Below are positions 1 through 10,497 of a stretch of DNA of 64,000 bases, one piece after another. The notes below the pieces were generated by a model. It worked only from the letters and a program-made list of their open reading frames with translations, was not told the DNA's origin and made no database searches. Origin of the DNA: Mermis nigrescens (lineage: Eukaryota; Nematoda; Enoplea; Mermithida; Mermithidae); the NCBI GenBank assembly GCA_036768485.1, contig JAVLUZ010000547.1:473501-537500 (forward strand), given 5' to 3'. Positions within the stretch are counted from its first letter, which is position 1; each line of letters begins with the position of its first letter. The position numbers were made by a program, and so were the translations under genes.

Positions 1-205
1 CATATGACTAAACTGTTTTAGGTAATTAAAATTAGGAAGCCCTTCTATGAATAAAATATCATTTAATTTTTTATAAAGAGGCTGGTTTTCCATGAAGCAC
101 CACCAAATCTTTTTGATTTTAGTATCAATCAGGCATGCTCTATTCTCAATTAATCGCTTGACAAATGTTGTTTTGCCTGACTTTGTTGGTCTTGAAACAA
201 ACAAA
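1..205 (-). CDS. Partial P-loop ATPase-like protein, runs off the window edge
   Basis: Read on the minus strand, an open frame runs from about 205 to the window start. Near its beginning it contains RPTKSGKTTF, a Walker A-like loop whose usual first glycine is replaced by arginine. It continues with a basic and aromatic stretch (KKIWWCFMENQPLY) and then LNDILFIEGLPNF. The pattern of a P-loop followed by a W/Y-rich segment and an EGLP motif recalls P-loop ATPases that recur in invertebrate genomes, some of them linked to virus-like or self-synthesising elements. That family assignment is from memory and unverified. The N-terminal side runs into low-complexity A/T repeats, so the copy may be cut there. 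It lies head to head with the TBP-like exon at 313. The rest of the protein lies outside the window. Confidence 0.45.
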
Positions 206-300
206 AAAAATGTAAAATACAATACAATAAAAAATAAAATACAAAATACAATATAAAATACAAAATACATAAAATACAAGCAAAGCAAAGACTGCACAAT
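206..300. repeat. AT-rich simple repeat, AAATAC-like units
   Basis: Irregular runs of aaaatac, acaat and aaataca form low-complexity sequence between the divergent ATPase-like and TBP-like frames. It probably arose by microsatellite expansion and may have removed the start of the minus-strand gene. Confidence 0.75.
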
Positions 301-312
301 ACAATTATTTGA

Positions 313-726
313 GATTTCCAGGAATTGTATTTTGACTACCTCCAGGCAACATTAGTGATTTTCGAATCGGGTAAAATTGTATGTGTTGGAGCTAAAACAG
401 TGAAAGACGATGAAAGTGCTATAAAATCAGCTGTAGATGCATTAATTGCTAGAAGTGATGATTTAAAGGTGAAACCCCATATGTTTGCAGGTTCGGCAAA
501 TTTAGGGTTATGCATTAATCTTTGCAAATTTTATGAGCTGGTGAAAAGAAAATGCATTTATGAAGTAGAACTGTTCCCTAGCTTATTATACAAATTCAGA
601 AATATAACATTTTTGCTGTTCACCAGCAGAAAATTGATCCTTAAAGGTGCAAAACAGGAGCATGAGTTGCACAGAGCATATGAAATAGTTTCAACAATGC
701 TTGAGAAATGCAGATTAGATACATAA
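313..726 (+). CDS. TBP-like core domain, probable last exon
   Basis: An open frame from 313 to a TAA at 724-726 encodes about 137 residues that match the TATA-binding-protein saddle in outline. A first half has IFESGKIVCVGAK, like TBP repeat 1. A second half has YEVELFPSLLYKF followed by ITFLLFTSRKLILKGAK, like repeat 2. TBP binds the TATA minor groove and nucleates transcription pre-initiation complexes. There is no in-frame ATG. The frame opens just after a stop at 310-312, and ATTTCCAG at 314-321 looks like a splice acceptor, so this is best read as a final exon whose upstream part is missing or off-window. It is short and divergent compared with the ~180-residue TBP core. It could be a host paralogue, a decayed copy, or a gene of a virus-like element, given the ATPase-like neighbour. 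Confidence 0.55.
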   Translation, partial: DFQELYFDYLQATLVIFESGKIVCVGAKTVKDDESAIKSAVDALIARSDDLKVKPHMFAGSANLGLCINLCKFYELVKRKCIYEVELFPSLLYKFRNITFLLFTSRKLILKGAKQEHELHRAYEIVSTMLEKCRLDT

Positions 727-848
727 TATTTCAAACTTTACAAAAAATTTTCCAAATTTTACAAAAAATATTCCAAACTTTACAAGAAATATTCCAAGTT
801 TTACAAAAAAATTTCCCAAACTTTACAAAAAATATTCCAAACTTAGCA
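727..848. repeat. Minisatellite, 22-23-bp unit
   Basis: About five imperfect copies of a unit like ttccaaactttacaaaaaat follow directly after the stop codon of the TBP-like exon. Confidence 0.85.
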
Positions 849-1145
849 AATTTTTAGATCAATACTAATGACATGGATGAAGTTATGTTTTCATTAATTA
901 ATTTTGTGTGGAAGTTTGTAAAGTAAAACCTAGCTTCAGGGCTTAAATATTTCCACAAGTTGAACAGCAGGCAAAGATCGCCCTTTTTCAGGCATTTTCT
1001 GATAAACTTTGAGAAGCTCAAAATTGCATGATGATTAAATTTGAGCAATGTTCGCCTATACTGGTTGCGTATTTTTGGGCAAAAATAACCCCTAATGGCA
1101 TCATTAGACAAGTACTGGTAAAAAATTAAGCATTGTAAAGACAGT
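849..1145. other. AT-rich sequence with no recognised gene
   Basis: This is a transition into the ~136-bp tandem array. A phrase resembling the array (gtaaagtaaaa near 917) suggests a decayed monomer. Minus-strand open frames here have no recognisable domain. Confidence 0.5.
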
Positions 1146-2345
1146 GTCAAAAAAATCAGCATACTGTAGGTTGTGCGCTAAAATTTTGTACATAGCATAC
1201 CTACGTAAACCTAACGTACTTTGAAAATTTGAGCCAAATCTGCCCTCTAGTTCTTGAAATATAGTGCTATATGAGAAAGTGTAAAGTAAATTGGTGTACT
1301 GTAGGCTGCGCGCTGAAATTCCATATGTGTAGCATGCCTTGCCTATATACATCATATCCTAACAATTTGAACAAAATCACAGCATTGGTTCTTTAAATAT
1401 GGTGCTATATGAGGAAGTGTAAAGTAAAATCCGCATACTGTAGATCACGTGCTGTTAACAATAAGATGATACATGCAACATAAACCCACCCTACTATGAA
1501 AATTTTTTTCCAATCCGCCCTCTATTCCTAAGGTTATAGTACTATTTGAGCAGGTGTAAAGTAAATTGGTATACTGTAGGCTGCGCGCTAAAATTCTATG
1601 CATAGCATGCCTCGCCTCTATACATCATATCCTGAAAATCTGAACAAAATCCAAGCATTGGTTCTTGAAATATGGTGCTATATGAGGAAGTGTAAACTAA
1701 AATCGGCATACTGTAGATTACATGCTGATAACAATAGGATAACACATGCAACATAAACCCACCCTACTACGAAAATTTTAACCCAATCCGCCCTCTATTT
1801 CTGAAGTTATATCACTATTTGAGCAAGTGTAAAGTAATTTGGTATACTGTAGGCTGCGCGCTAAAATTCTATGCATAGCATGCCTCACCTATATACATCA
1901 TATCCTAGAAATCTGAACGAAATCCAGCCATTGGTTCTTGATTTACGTTCCTATATGAGGAAGTGTAAACTAAAATCGGCATACTGTAGATTTCATGTTG
2001 ATTACAATAAGATAACACATGCAACATAAACCCAACCTATTATGAAAATTTGAGCCCAATCCGCCCTCTATTTCTAAACTCATAGTACCAAATGAGAAAG
2101 TGTAAAGTAAACTGGTATACTGTAGGCTGCGCACTGAAATTCTGTGCATAGCATGACTCGACTATATACATCATGTCATGAAAATTTGAACAAAATCCGG
2201 CCATTGGTTCTTGAATTATGCAAAAGTGTAAAGTAATGCTGGTATACTGTAGGTTGCGCGCTAAAATTTTGTACGTAGCATACCTAACATATACTTAACA
2301 GACTCTGAAATTTTTAATCCGATCTGGCTGCTGGTTCTTGAATTA
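1146..2345. repeat. Tandem array of ~136-bp monomers in alternating types
   Basis: The phrase actgtagg/actgtaga recurs at 1164, 1301, 1437, 1574, 1710, 1846, 1983, 2119 and 2248, so the spacing is 136-137 bp (last step 129). From 1301 to 2119 two monomer types alternate: one with ggctgcgcgctaaaattc and one with gat..catgctgat. The effective higher-order unit is therefore about 272 bp. Each monomer carries gtgtaaagtaaa and an invariant CTGTAG core. No coding potential was seen. Confidence 0.9.
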
Positions 2346-2888
2346 TAGCTCTTTCAATTTTTCCACCAGGGAAATTCCCCCCGCTGGAAATTTGCCCCTC
2401 CCTTGGCCTGGGCTTGCGTGCGCCCCCTCCTCGGCAGGTCCGGCAGGTCCTATGCTACAACACAACCTATGCAGCAGCATTGCTCCCTGAGAAAAGCCAG
2501 GGAGTAGATTCTGAGCCCCTCCGCCTATGCTATAACAAAGGCGATGTTATAGCTTTGCCCCCTAGGGATACACGGTATACAACTGACATCATAAGATTAA
2601 TTGACTGTTATAGTGCTAGTCTGTGTATGTATGTAGTTATAAATTTATTCCGGATTGATCAAATATGTGTGTATGTATGTATGCCCCAGGCTTAAGCTGG
2701 CCCATCAACATGCACTAATGGGTGACTGGGCAGCTATTGAATGTGCTACCCATGCAGCGCAAAAAAATATTTTCTAATGAGGAAGCAAATCTGCCAGACC
2801 ATCTCAAATAAAAGTGCCTTCTAAAACCATCTACTACAGGTTGAAATGCGAGCAAAGCGCCAGCTTCCCATATCGATAAGCTTCCAAC
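2346..2888. other. Intervening sequence with no recognised gene
   Basis: It starts with a pyrimidine/purine-skewed stretch (caggg...ccccccgctgg) around 2364-2400 that resembles the end of a small inverted-repeat element. A 93-codon frame at 2414-2695 has no domain signature and is not called as a gene. Confidence 0.4.
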
Positions 2889-3240
2889 TTGACTGCATAT
2901 AATATCACATTGTGTGCTATATTGCCTGCAGTCTAGGCCGCTGGTTTTTGACTGCATATAATTTTACGTTGTGTGCTATATTGCCTGCAGTCTAGGCCAC
3001 TGGTTTTTGACTGCATATAATTTTACGTTGTGTGCTAGATTGCCTGCAGTCTGAGCCACTGGTTTTTGACTGCATATAATTTTACATTGTGTGCTATATT
3101 GCCTGCAGTCTAGGCCGCTGGTTTTTGACTGCATATAATTTTACATTGTGTGCTATATTGCCTGCAGTCTAGGCCACTGGTTTTTGACTGCATATAATTT
3201 TACATTGTGTGTTATATTACCTGCAGTTGACTGCAAATAA
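2889..3240. repeat. Tandem repeat, 59-bp unit, about 6 copies
   Basis: gactgcatataat recurs at 2891, 2950, 3009, 3068, 3127 and 3186, a constant 59-bp step, with a degenerate start at 3229. Each unit contains tgcctgcagtctaggcc and ctggtttttgactgc. Copies differ by only a few bases, so the array is young. Confidence 0.95.
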
Positions 3241-3882
3241 TTACTGCCTACTTACAACACTTAATTATGTTCTCAAACTTCTTGATTTTTCCTAGGCTTA
3301 GGCTTAGATTTATGGGCACTACTGTTCTGCGACGTAAAATCGAAGTGCCGATTTCTTCTATCTTCCGAAGGTTTCTATCGTTTTACAGCTGGAAAACTCA
3401 AAAAAAATTAGCGCTTCGACTGAATAATAACATTTTTACGTCAAAAACGTACGTAAAAGATTTCCAAAAATTTTTTCATTGCTTAAATAGTGCAGGACGA
3501 AGTGAAAAGCCCAAAAAACATGTTATTTAACGGCCCAGCCTCTTTTTATGACTTTTTACTTTAAAAATGTTTTGGATTCACCGCTGGCGAAAATCCTGGC
3601 TACGCATAGACCCCCGAACCCCCGTGCATTTCTGCTAGCGACTGTATACATACGTGCGCCTTTATAATATGACGACTATATTAATCTATATGTGAACCTG
3701 CTTTGCTACCCATATGCCTAAGCGCACCATCCTACAGCTAATTCAGTGTTCACTAGTCAGTCGTCAACGTCATCAAAAATATTTCGTTTCGTCAATTATA
3801 TACAGTAATTAATTACTGCCTGTGCCAAGCAACAAAAACAGATGTTCTTACAAAGCGCCATTGGTTTCAATCGGAGAACTGC
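3241..3882. other. Intervening sequence with no recognised gene
   Basis: An 87-codon plus-strand frame at 3267-3530 is basic and hydrophobic but shows no known motif. The rest is non-repetitive at the scale inspected. Confidence 0.35.
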
Positions 3883-4150
3883 TATAGTCTGTTCCATTTC
3901 AAACGGCCCATTTTGCTTCACGGCTCATTACTGTAGCACAATATTTTATAGGTTAGGTTATTGCGGCAGTTAGTTAAATGCGCTACGTGTTAAGTAAAAC
4001 ACATTAAACATCAATAAGAAGAGTTTAAATCAATCATCTACTGCAGGAGCATACATAAATGAAGATGTCATTTTTGCAGTGAAATTCATTACAGTTATAG
4101 GACTCAAGCGAAAATGGGCCGTTTGGAATGAAACAAAATATAGACAGTCC
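3883..4150. mobile_element. MITE-like element with ~40-bp inverted ends
   Basis: The left end (3883-3926) and the reverse complement of the right end (4101-4150) share CAAACGGCCCATTTT together with flanking tagtctgtt / gactgtcta and tttcatt words. The element is about 265 bp and has no coding capacity. The flanks are TA-rich, so a TA target duplication is possible but not clear. A similar solo end (ctatagtctgtttcattt) occurs at about 17291. Confidence 0.65.
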
Positions 4151-4574
4151 ATATATAGGCTGTTTGTTAACCCAGTGCATGGACCGGATCCTTAAACTAA
4201 GTTCTTTATTACTAAAGCACTTAATTTTTTCTTCTGCACGGCGAAATGGATAGCGACTCTTTTCTTATAGGTCGCGGATCCAGTGATCAAAGAAATTTGA
4301 TAAAAAACTCAGTCCATGCATTCGATAAAAAATAGACTACAAATTGAAACAGAACTGATTCGCATGGCTTTGGGAATCGTGATCGAAAAAATCTGTTTTT
4401 AAACCGACCATCGGACATTCAGTACGTGTTCCGTGACGGGCCGGTTGATCCGGAAGGCAAATGACCCAGCTCCTTAAAAGTTTGCGCGACGACAAGGGTA
4501 AAACAAAACTTTATAATTTACATAAACAAGGTAGTCAAACAGGCGGATGATAAGTACATTGCATTGAGGGCTCG
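4151..4574. other. Intervening sequence with no recognised gene
   Basis: Mixed-composition sequence without long frames or clear repeats. Confidence 0.35.
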
Positions 4575-5294
4575 CCAAGACCTGACGTACAGGGCTCCGT
4601 TGCATAAAATTTACAAGCTACAAGCTACAAGCTACAAGCTACAAATGGAAATAGCTACAAGTCCTACAAGCATGCGTTGCATAAACATTTACAAGCTACA
4701 AGCTACAAGTTACAAGTCCAGACAGCCAATTTACAAGTCCTACAAGCTAGTTACAAGTCCTACATGTGTAGCCTTACAAGTCCTACAAGTTCTGCAAGTG
4801 CATGCTATAAAATACGTGTGCTAAAAATAACGTGTCCTACAAGTGGACTACTAGTCGTACAAGTTGGCGTTGCATAAAACATTGTCAGCACCTTGTAGTA
4901 AAAAGGTCACCGATTTTTTCGAGTTGCTAAAATGCCGTTATCGGAAGAAGAAAAATTGGCCTTATTGTCCTTGATCAATGATTCCAAGAAAGTTAGGATC
5001 ACTGGAACTTCTCAACCCCCTTCTCCAGCCGGGCCCATACACTGCCCACCCTTCCCAACTCTCCCCTAGCCCCAGAAAATTGATTTTTTTGCTCCAAAAT
5101 CAACCATTTTTGCCCCATAATCTCAAAACTTTTTGGCACTTCGCGCCGATTTTCAAAAAAATTTATATATTTCCCCAAAAAAGTGAAAAATTTTCAAAAT
5201 TTTCCGCTTTCTGCAAATTTTTGGTTTTAACCTCCCCTCCAAAGATGGTTCATGGGTAGGCTGACCTCCCTAGCCACCCAACATGGACAGGACC

Positions 5295-5559
5295 ACACCT
5301 GGGCGTGGGGGGTTTGGGGGAGGTATGCACCCCTCGAGAAACCAAAATACACCCCCCAGGAATCAAAATCCCCCCCCCAAGAATTCAATTTTTGAAAATT
5401 TTTTTCGTTCTTTTCGCAATTTTTGATGCCAATGGATAGTGCTTGGTGAGAAACGTCGAAAAATGGTGTTTTTTCGCCATACGACCATTTTTAAGGCCAT
5501 TTTTTGACCTTTGAAAAATCTTGCACCCCTCCCCCATAGAATTTTCTTGCTGCCCACGT
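5295..5559. mobile_element. Small non-autonomous element, copy 1, flanked by a 12-bp direct repeat
   Basis: The segment starts acacctgggcgtgggg and ends gctgcccacgt, giving short imperfect inverted ends rich in GTGGGC. The same 12 bases, atggacaggacc, lie immediately outside both ends (5283-5294 and 5560-5571), as expected for a target duplication. The interior alternates C-rich and A/T-rich blocks with no coding capacity. A second copy is at 5833-6088. The long duplication would fit a Mutator-like mechanism (usual 9-11 bp) only loosely. Confidence 0.6.
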
Positions 5560-5832
5560 ATGGACAGGACCCCCCAAAAATACCCTTAGCCCCCCTAGAA
5601 AATTTACCTGTTGTTACATGTATACCCACAATTCATACCCACAAAGCTAAATCCTCCTGAGGCCAATCAACTGTCTTGAATGGCTGTGCGTTTACACAGA
5701 ATCAACAAATCGGGACAAAGTTCGACAAACTGTGGATTTATGCACACCATGTGTATCTCCAATCACATTAAAAAATCGAGGAACTTGCCAAAAATCTTAA
5801 ACTTAGGCGAATTTGCTGATCGGGTGAAAGCC

Positions 5833-6088
5833 ACACGTGGGCGTGGGGAGGTTTGGAGGGGTATGCGACCCCCAGAAGTTGGAATACCCCCCCGAGAAAT
5901 CAAAATACCCCCTCCCCGCCCCAGAATTCAATTTTTGAATTTTTTTGCTTTTTCAGCTCGATGAGAAACGTCGAAAAATGGTGTTTTTTTCACCAAACTA
6001 CCACTTTTAAGACCATTTTTGACCTTTGAAAATTTTTTCACCCCCCAGAAATTTTTTCACCCCCCTCCCCAGAATTTCGTTGCTGCCC
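5833..6088. mobile_element. Small non-autonomous element, copy 2
   Basis: It shares with copy 1 the beginning (acgtgggcgtgggg), the internal phrases ccagaattcaatttttga and gagaaacgtcgaaaaatggtg, and the end (gctgcccacct). No clear target duplication is visible, so it is older, or its edges are slightly misplaced. Confidence 0.6.
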
Positions 6089-6255
6089 ACCTATGATGAG
6101 AGCGCAAAATTTCGAGAAGTCTCGTGTGCAATATCGGACCAATAATTTCACACAACATATTAATATCATCGTCACTCAATCTAAATCGTTCCATATTTTC
6201 AGTTATCAATCTATCCAAATTTATACGTGGTCTAAAAGTCCTTTTAGGATGATCG

Positions 6256-6442
6256 CAGGGGCGGATTTAGGGGGTAGGGCGGGGGGGGGCGGCCGCCCCC
6301 CTCATTGGCCCAAAGTAGTGCGCAAAATTAAGCATTTTTGAGCGATTTTTAGCGATTTTCGGGTTAAAACGGCTAATTTTTCCGCCCAAGTCAGGGTTCC
6401 GCCCCCCCTACCCCCCTTAGGAAAATCGTACATCCGCCACTG
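6256..6442. mobile_element. hAT-like MITE with perfect 8-bp target duplication
   Basis: The element is 187 bp. It begins CAGGGGCGGAT and ends with the complement of CAGTGGCGGAT, giving 11-bp inverted ends with one mismatch. Both sides carry the same 8 bases GATGATCG (6248-6255 and 6443-6450). An 8-bp duplication with CAGKGGCGGA-type ends is characteristic of hAT-superfamily elements. The interior is G-rich then C-rich and has no frame. It sits inside the foldback-like element, so it inserted later. Confidence 0.88.
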
Positions 6443-7179
6443 GATGATCGTGAACTAATACATCATTGAAGTCATCGTCAATATCGGAAAAATGCATAAT
6501 TGTTAATAGAACAAGAAAAAATTTCCGATTTACAAGTCAAAAACGACTTGTAAAAAAATGCATTACGAGCTACAAGTCTCCGACCTACAATTGTAGTACT
6601 AATAGTTTTATGCAACGCATTACTAATACGACTTGTGATTTCCATTTTTGTCTAATGATATATGCATGCCCCGGACTTGTAGCTTGTAGCTTCTAGCTAG
6701 TAGTTTTATGCAATCTACACTTGTAGCTACCAGTCTTGTACGACATATAGAACTTGTAGCGATTACAAGTGATTTTATGCAACGCAGACTTGTAGCTACA
6801 AGACTTGTAGAACTTGTAGTTTTGGACTTGTAGGACTTGTAGCCTGTAACTTGTAGCTAATAGTTTTATGCAACGGAATTCACTTGTAACTTGTAGCTTG
6901 TAGGACTTGTAGCGACTACAAGTCTTTTATGCAAACGAGCCCCAGGCAACGTCAGGATGGACGAAAATTGCGGGAAAATTATGAATTATTAGGCATTTCC
7001 GATCATTTTATTGATTATCGTAGAGGCGTCATTATACGTAAAAGTGACCGCGAAATTGTTTTTTCAACATCTAACATGTCAGCGTAGGAACGTGCGCCCC
7101 TGATAAAACCTCAGAAGTCTAAACAGAGTATAAAACCAGCAAAAAGAACAGTGTAAACACAGATTTTTTTGGTCATTCT

Positions 7180-10045
7180 CAGATTCACTCAGATTCCCAT
7201 TCCAGCCTTCCTGTTTGTAAAGCGTTGAAGTGTGTTTTATTCAATGCTAGAAGCATATGTAATAAACTTGAACATTTTCACTACCTCTTAGACCTATCAA
7301 CGTATGACATAATTTTTATTACAGAAACATGGTTAAATGAATTACACGCCGATTCTTTCCCATTCTTAAGCTCTGGGTACAGTATTATTCGTCGTGACAG
7401 AAAAAATCGGAAGGAGGTGTCGCCATAGTATTTAAATCATTTTTACAGCTAAAAAACGTAAATATCCCGGATGAGTTTTCTTTTCTTGAAGTTACTACAT
7501 GTGACATGACTCTTTTCGACTCAAAATACAGTTATTTTGTGTTACAGGCCTCCCAATCAAAATGAAATTGATCAGCAGTTTTTAAGATTATTAGAATGGG
7601 CCACTGATACCCCTAGGATAATTATAGCTGTAGGTGATTTCAATTTTCCAGAAATTAAATGGGATAAACGATCTTCTCTCCCTGAAAATAGTATTTCTTC
7701 ACAATTTTTGAGCTTACAAACGAAATAGGGTTACATCAGTTTACGCGACACCCTACTCTAGGTAATAATATATTGGATCTGATTTTCTGTTCATACAAAT
7801 CATGCGTTTTTAACGTCAAGAACATTGAGCCTTTATCAAATAGTGATCATGATGCCCTAACTTTCGATGTTCTTATTCCCAAAAAATTAGAAGTTGATTC
7901 TCCTGAAGAAAACTATGATTTTAGAAAAGGTGATTACGTTTCTATTATACATGATCTATCACTTGTTAGCTGGCCTGATATTTTTTCAACGTGTGTCATT
8001 GTTGGTGATTTTTATTCTGTATTTTTAGATATTTTAAATTCGACGATCAAATGCCACGTTCCTTTGAAAAAATTATTTTCGAAAAAACGCAAATTTCCGA
8101 AATACATTCTGAATTTACAAGGAAAGAAACGCAGACTTTGGCGAAAATTAAAGAAGGATACAAGTTTGTCGGATGACTATAAAATTGCTTGTCAAAATGT
8201 TGATAATGCAATTTCGGATTTTTATGCCAGTGAAGAGAATGAACTCATTAAAAAGGTTTCATCACTGAAAAACTTTTATAATTTTGTTAACACCAGGTTA
8301 AAACTGAAACGTTCCATACCTGATCTTGAGTTCGATGGGCAACTTATTTCTGATGAAACTATAAAAGCCAACGTTTTTAACAATTTTTTCGGTTCTGTTT
8401 TCACTTTAGATAACAACATTCAACCACTAAATATGGAACCTGTAAAGGTAAATGATCGCCCTCCTTTGGTTAAGTTTGAGCTCAGTATTGTAGCCTCGGC
8501 TTTAAATAAGCTGAAGCCCACTCACTCAGTTGGTCCCGATGGGCTCTCAGCTTACTTTTTGAAACAGATTAAAATTGTCTTAATTGAACCACTTTCAAGC
8601 ATTTTCGAAGTTTCATATCGGACTGGCAGGCTCTCACGTTTATGGTTATAAGCACTGGTTACACCCATTTTTAAAAAGGAGACCCCCACTCAGTCGAAAA
8701 TTATAGGCCTATATCTCTTTGTTGCGTTTTATGTAAAGTTATGGAGTCAATAATTAATAATACCATCATGGACTATTTTGACAGAACTGATCTGATAAGT
8801 CAACAACAATTTGGGTTTTTAAAGAACAAGTCTTGTTCATCTCAGCAAGTGGACTAAAAGTTTAGACAATCACGTTCCGATGGACATTATTTATAATGAT
8901 TTCTGTAAAGCCTTTGATTCTGTTGTTCATTCAAAACTTTTGTTAAAATTTAAATCCTTGGGAGTTTCGGGTACACTGTTAAGCTGGATTAGATCATTTT
9001 TAGCGGGAAGGTCACAAAAGGTAAAGATAAATAGTTGTTTCTCAAACCCACAACCGGTAATTAGCGGTGTCCCTCATCAAGGCAGTATGTTAGGGCCTAC
9101 ATTGTTTTTAGTGTTTATAAATGATTTAGTTGATTGTATTAAACATAGTGATATTATGTTGTTTGCTGATGATGCAAAAATTTTTAATGTTTCATGTAAT
9201 GCTGATCTCTTACAATCGGATCTGGATTCATTACACGCATGGACCAAAAAATGGCAGTTGCAAATAAGTTATGGTAAATGTGCAACGTTGTATTTGGGGT
9301 ATGGGAATCCTAGAAACAACTACAAACTGGGTTTTCAAGATTTAATTGTTTCTGAAGGATCTATTAAGGATTTGGGAGTGTTCATTAGTGATGACCTATC
9401 TTCTAGCATTCATTATGTAAACACTGCGTCTAAAGCTTCTCGAGTTGCATCACTGATCCAGAAAAGCTTTGTCTCAAAAAATATTGAATTAATGGTAAAG
9501 GCTTTTAAAGTCCATGTAAGACCCATTTTGGAGTATAACTCAGTGGTTTGGAACCCTTATTTGATTAAAGATATTAACTGTATTGAAAAAGTTCAGCGTA
9601 AATTTACAAAAAGAATACTATGGCGACAAGGTGACTTATCTTACAATGAGCGGTTGGGTTTGTTAAATCTTGAAAGACTCGAAACTCGGCGTATTCATTT
9701 TGATCTCACTTTTGCTTTCAGAATAATCAAGAGACAGTTACTTTCCTTTGAAGATTTTTTCGAACTCGCACCCGAAAGGGGTACCAGATCGGTAGTGATA
9801 TAAAGCTTTATATCCACGAATTTCATTTGGACTGTAGGAAAAACGACTTTGCAAAGGACGGCTAGAATCTGGAATACTCTGCCCCAAAGTATTGTTGTGT
9901 AAATCTTTTAAACGGTTTAAGGGTTTGATTTCTAAACTTTGTTTAGATGAGTTTCTAAAGGGGCGTACGTGAGCGCGATCCGCCTGTACGTCTCAGCCAT
10001 TACTATGCTATGCTGATAAACTTTCTTTCGTTCTTTCGAAATTAT
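7180..10045 (+). mobile_element. CR1/L2-like non-LTR retrotransposon, 5'-truncated, inactive
   Basis: The element contains an APE-type endonuclease followed by a reverse transcriptase, in the usual ORF2 order. ORF1 is absent, and sequence upstream of about 7180 shows no ORF1 homology. Coding ends near 9960. The 3' region carries a GC-rich phrase (gggcgtacgtgagcgcgatc), which has counterparts in the neighbouring copies, and finishes in a short pyrimidine repeat (ctttctttcgttctttcg, about 10021-10038). Such terminal microsatellites are usual for CR1/L2 elements. It stands tail to tail with the minus-strand fragments beginning at about 10080. Confidence 0.85.
7183..9960 (+). pseudogene. ORF2 polyprotein (endonuclease and reverse transcriptase), broken
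   Basis: Endonuclease signatures occur in order: LFNARSICNKL (about 7240), ITETWL (7315), GDFNFPE (7635) and SNSDHDAL (7838). Reverse transcriptase signatures follow: SVGPDGLSAYF (about 8530), a broken KKE..IIGLYL region, FCKAFDSVVHSKLL (8902), ISGVPHQGSMLGP (9061) and the catalytic LFADDAKIF (about 9160). The C-terminal part has EKVQRKFTKRI. Reading needs at least four frame changes or stops: after 7428, near 7728, at 8649 and near 8860. In the RT the normal GVPQGS loop carries an extra histidine codon. The last long open piece is 8880-9803. The original enzyme copied its RNA onto nicked chromosomal DNA; this copy cannot make the full protein. Confidence 0.88.
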
Positions 10046-10079
10046 CTCTTTATTATATCCTTTTTAAGAAAGAAATTTT

Positions 10080-10497
10080 ATTACTAATAAACCAAACTGA
10101 TAAAATACAGAATGACAAGTTACATAATAGATACAAACAAATTAGTAACGGAACATGCAAGTCAATGGAATGACAATTTGTACGCGCGCCCCACAAGATG
10201 TCTAGATAAATCAGAGTTTACTAATCTGGATTTAAATATGTTAAGTTTAGAGAAGATACAATGAAGTCAGGAAGATCGTTCCAAACTGCGATGTATTTGT
10301 AAAAGAAATCAAACTTTTCTAAATTAGAATGTACAACAGGTATAACTAATTTAAATCTATGCTGCGGGTCGGGTAATATTATGATTAAATACAAAAGAAT
10401 CATCAGCTTCTAAAGATGATTTATGACAAATAATTTGATACATCATACACAAGCAAATTTGCCAGCGTCTTAATTCAGGTCTGCTTAATTTAAGTTA
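10080..10497 (-). mobile_element. 3' fragment of a second CR1/L2-like element
   Basis: On the minus strand a short frame (from about 10490 down to 10221) reads LKLSRPELRRWQICLCMMYQ and then VAVWNDLP-like wording (IAVWNDLPDFIVSSLNL). These match the extreme C-terminus of ORF2 in the neighbouring copies (compare DSPEIRRLRSDLCMMYQ and VWNSLPEAVV near 16060-16300). It is followed by a GC-rich 3' UTR phrase (gtggggcgcgcgtac) and a T/A-rich tail. It is severely 5'-truncated and abuts the next fragment. Confidence 0.7.

Larger units (their letters stand above)
4575..6955. mobile_element. Foldback-like element with CTACAAG-rich inverted arms
   Basis: The left arm (about 4575-4885) is built of direct CTACAAG / TTACAAGTC words broken by GTTGCATAAAA phrases. 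The right arm (about 6530-6955) is the same in inverse orientation (CTTGTAG words with TTTTATGCAACG). The outer edges also match: cctgacgt..agggctccgttgcataaaa on the left and the reverse complement of ttttatgcaaacgagcccc..acgtcagg on the right. Long arms made of short internal repeats are typical of Foldback-type elements. No transposase frame is visible. The interior holds at least three smaller inserted elements, annotated separately. A short possible coding remnant begins with an ATG at 4932 (MPLSEEEKLALLSLI), and another lies just outside the right arm (about 6955-7087). They could be a host frame split by the element, but this is unproven. Confidence 0.65.

Noticed and set aside
3267..3530. 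87-codon plus-strand frame starting with an ATG
   Set aside because: No recognisable motif and no supporting context. It is kept only as a note in the intervening region.
4564..4877. Frames rich in YKLQATSYK
   Set aside because: Translation of the CTACAAG repeat arm of the foldback-like element.
5363..5629. 88-codon minus-strand frame
   Set aside because: It lies across a C-rich/A-rich small mobile element and has a skewed composition without domains.
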